Shown here one piece after another: positions 18,751-19,572 of a stretch of 19,572 nucleotides of DNA (position 1 is the stretch's first letter; every line of letters starts with the position of its first letter). Source of the stretch: Gemmatimonadota bacterium (lineage in GTDB: Bacteria > Gemmatimonadota > Gemmatimonadetes > Gemmatimonadales > GWC2-71-9); contig JADJPD010000021.1 in NCBI GenBank assembly GCA_016713435.1, forward strand, positions 1 to 19,572. The letters run 5' to 3'. A program made the translations under genes and the position numbers. The notes below the pieces were generated by a model, which saw nothing but the letters and a program-made list of their open reading frames with translations, was not told the DNA's origin and ran no database searches.

Positions 18751-18781
18751 GAGTAGGGCCGGCCATGGCCGGCCCCTACCA
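18751..18781 (-). repeat. REP-like palindrome, right member of an inverted pair
   Basis: gtagggccggcc (18753-18764) and ggccggcccctac (18767-18779) form a 12-bp stem with one bulged C around at. Together with the unit at 18607-18634 it encloses about 116 bp that are visibly less GC-rich than the rest of the window and contain taatggcg / ataatggcg twice. No gene seen in that stretch. Confidence 0.65.
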
Positions 18782-18790
18782 TGCCCGTGG

Positions 18791-18920
18791 CTAGTTGGGC
18801 GGGGGATCGTCGGGCGGGCGGCGGGTGGACCGGCGGTGCTCCAGGTAGAGCCCCACGCCGATGGCCAGGGGCCAGCAGCTGGATGCCTAACTCTGCGAGG
18901 AGGGTGCGGTCGGCACTCAT
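18791..18920 (-). CDS. small single-span membrane protein coupled to the histidine phosphatase (one frameshift)
   Basis: The ATG at 18920 overlaps the phosphatase stop by 4 nt (ATGA). The frame reads MSADRTLLAELGIQLLAP, then after a shift near 18866-18872 continues AIGVGLYLEHRRSTRRPP and DDPPPN to a TAG at 18791. That gives about 42-43 residues with one membrane helix (IQLLAP-AIGVGLYL) followed by a basic, proline-rich cytoplasmic tail. The coupling, the helix spanning the break, and the positive tail make a real gene likely despite the small size. Without repair the frame runs into low-complexity sequence. Function unknown. Confidence 0.55.
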
Positions 18921-19479
18921 GGGGCGGGCGGCGCGTGGCACCCGTCGGCCCCCGGCGCGTCGGCCGCGCCGTATTGGCCGCGCACCAGCGCGGCGCGGCG
19001 GTGCCGCCAGTCCAGGAAGAAGAGGCCGTCGTACTGGCCGTCGCAGAGCTCGGGGATGGTGGGGCCGCCAAGCGCGGCGATGATGGGTGCGAGGGTATTG
19101 CTGTGGCCCACGATGAGGACGGCGCTCCCGGCCGGCATGGCGTTGACCAGCGACGCGACCTCGGCGGCGTGCGCCGTGATGTCGCGGCTGGCGGCCACCT
19201 CCACCGGCTCGAGCTTCTGGGCCTTCACCACCGGCGCCGCGGTGAGCCGGGTGCGCTGATAGCGCGTGGTGATCACGCCATCCAGCTTCACGCAGCTCAG
19301 CGTCTGCACCAGCGCCTCGGCGCGGGCCCAGCCTTCCATGGTGAGGCCCGGGTCGTCGCCGCCGATGGCCTTCTCGGCGTGGCGAACCAGGATGACGAGG
19401 CTGGCCTGCGCAGGCAGCGGCAGCGCGCCGCCGAGCAGCGCCAGCAGGCCAGCAGGCCCGCGCCGCGCCGGCCCGCCAT
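18917..19479 (-). CDS. exported histidine phosphatase family protein (one frameshift)
   Basis: About 187 residues. From the ATG at 19479: MAGRRGAGLLA, shift, then LLALLGGALPLPAQA, together a typical Sec signal peptide with cleavage after AQA. The mature enzyme starts SLVILVRHAEKA, the RHG-type catalytic motif (R-H-A-E variant), and later has LIVGHSNTLAP, which holds the second catalytic His. TTRYQRTRLTAAPV carries the usual substrate-phosphate arginines. The break near 19448-19453 is one missing base in GGCC, restoring 564 nt. Histidine phosphatases with signal peptides act on phosphoesters in the periplasm; substrate unknown. It is followed by a coupled small membrane protein. Confidence 0.85.
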
Positions 19480-19572
19480 CAACGGTAGCCCATCCCGGAT
19501 AAAGCAGCGCGATGGCACCGAAGATCGGGAGAAGATCGGCGTGAAGATCTTCCACGCGATCATGATCCCGAA
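19476..19572 (-). CDS. 3' end of a membrane-protein gene running in from the right edge (tentative)
   Basis: The last ~95 bases on the minus strand read FGIMIAWKIFTPIFS and, one frame over, PIFGAIALL, a hydrophobic run suggesting the tail of a membrane protein broken by another indel. One frame ends GMGYR and a TGA that overlaps the phosphatase ATG (TGATG), which would suit an operon. Too short to identify, and the exact end depends on uncertain repairs. Confidence 0.3.

Noticed and set aside
18510..18941. 143-codon minus-strand frame reading through the REP-like pair
   Set aside because: Its middle is translated palindrome sequence; only its first ~18 codons belong to the coupled small membrane protein, which leaves this frame at an indel.

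Overview
High-GC (roughly 70%) bacterial DNA, gene-dense, with most genes on the minus strand. The gene content (a MoxR/DUF58/BatA-type cluster next to a DUF4159 protein, a Tat-exported TldD with a TldE/PmbA partner, many lipoproteins, a large PAS/GAF kinase) and the protein wording fit an uncultured Gemmatimonadota-like bacterium. That assignment is inference from protein style, not a database result. At least 20 single-base indels split otherwise perfectly conserved reading frames, nearly all in G/C runs. I read these as uncorrected long-read assembly errors, so I report each broken gene as one CDS spanning its frames and give the likely indel positions.

Layout. 1-5989 (minus, transcribed right to left): a tightly coupled operon of MoxR AAA+ ATPase, DUF58 protein, BatA-type membrane protein, DUF4175-like membrane protein, and a membrane protein with a glutamine-amidotransferase-like tail cut by the window edge. 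Neighbouring genes overlap by 1-62 nt except for one 11-nt gap. 5992-6253: an intergenic element framed by a perfect 40-bp inverted repeat. 6262-6876: a DUF4159 protein. 6941-9900: TldE/PmbA-like and TldD-like metallopeptidase subunits, TldD with a twin-arginine signal. 10039-11544: two lipoproteins, a ChaN-like haem-binding-fold protein and a DUF6438 protein. 11570-11651: REP-like palindromes. 11698-15655: a receiver-only response regulator overlapped by a very large hybrid sensor kinase (REC-PAS-GAF-PAS-PAS-PAS-HisKA/HATPase-degenerate REC).

15656-15942 is a divergent promoter region. 15943-17642 (plus): a zinc-dependent alcohol/formaldehyde dehydrogenase-type enzyme and a conserved hypothetical with a C-terminal membrane helix. 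17643-18214 carries the C-terminal remnant of a REP-associated (RAYT/Y1) transposase, then a 14-unit imperfect 21-bp tandem array. 18215-18526: a small hypothetical gene. 18607-18781: an inverted pair of REP-like palindromes (REPIN-like). 18791-19479 (minus): an exported histidine phosphatase and a 42-43-residue membrane protein translationally coupled to it. The last ~95 bases hold the probable 3' end of another minus-strand gene.

The MoxR/DUF58/BatA cluster resembles the aerotolerance-type (Bat) systems, in which a MoxR chaperone-like ATPase is thought to act on vWA-type membrane proteins. The most distinctive non-coding signals are the 40-bp inverted repeat, the 21-bp array beside the transposase remnant, and the REP-like pairs.
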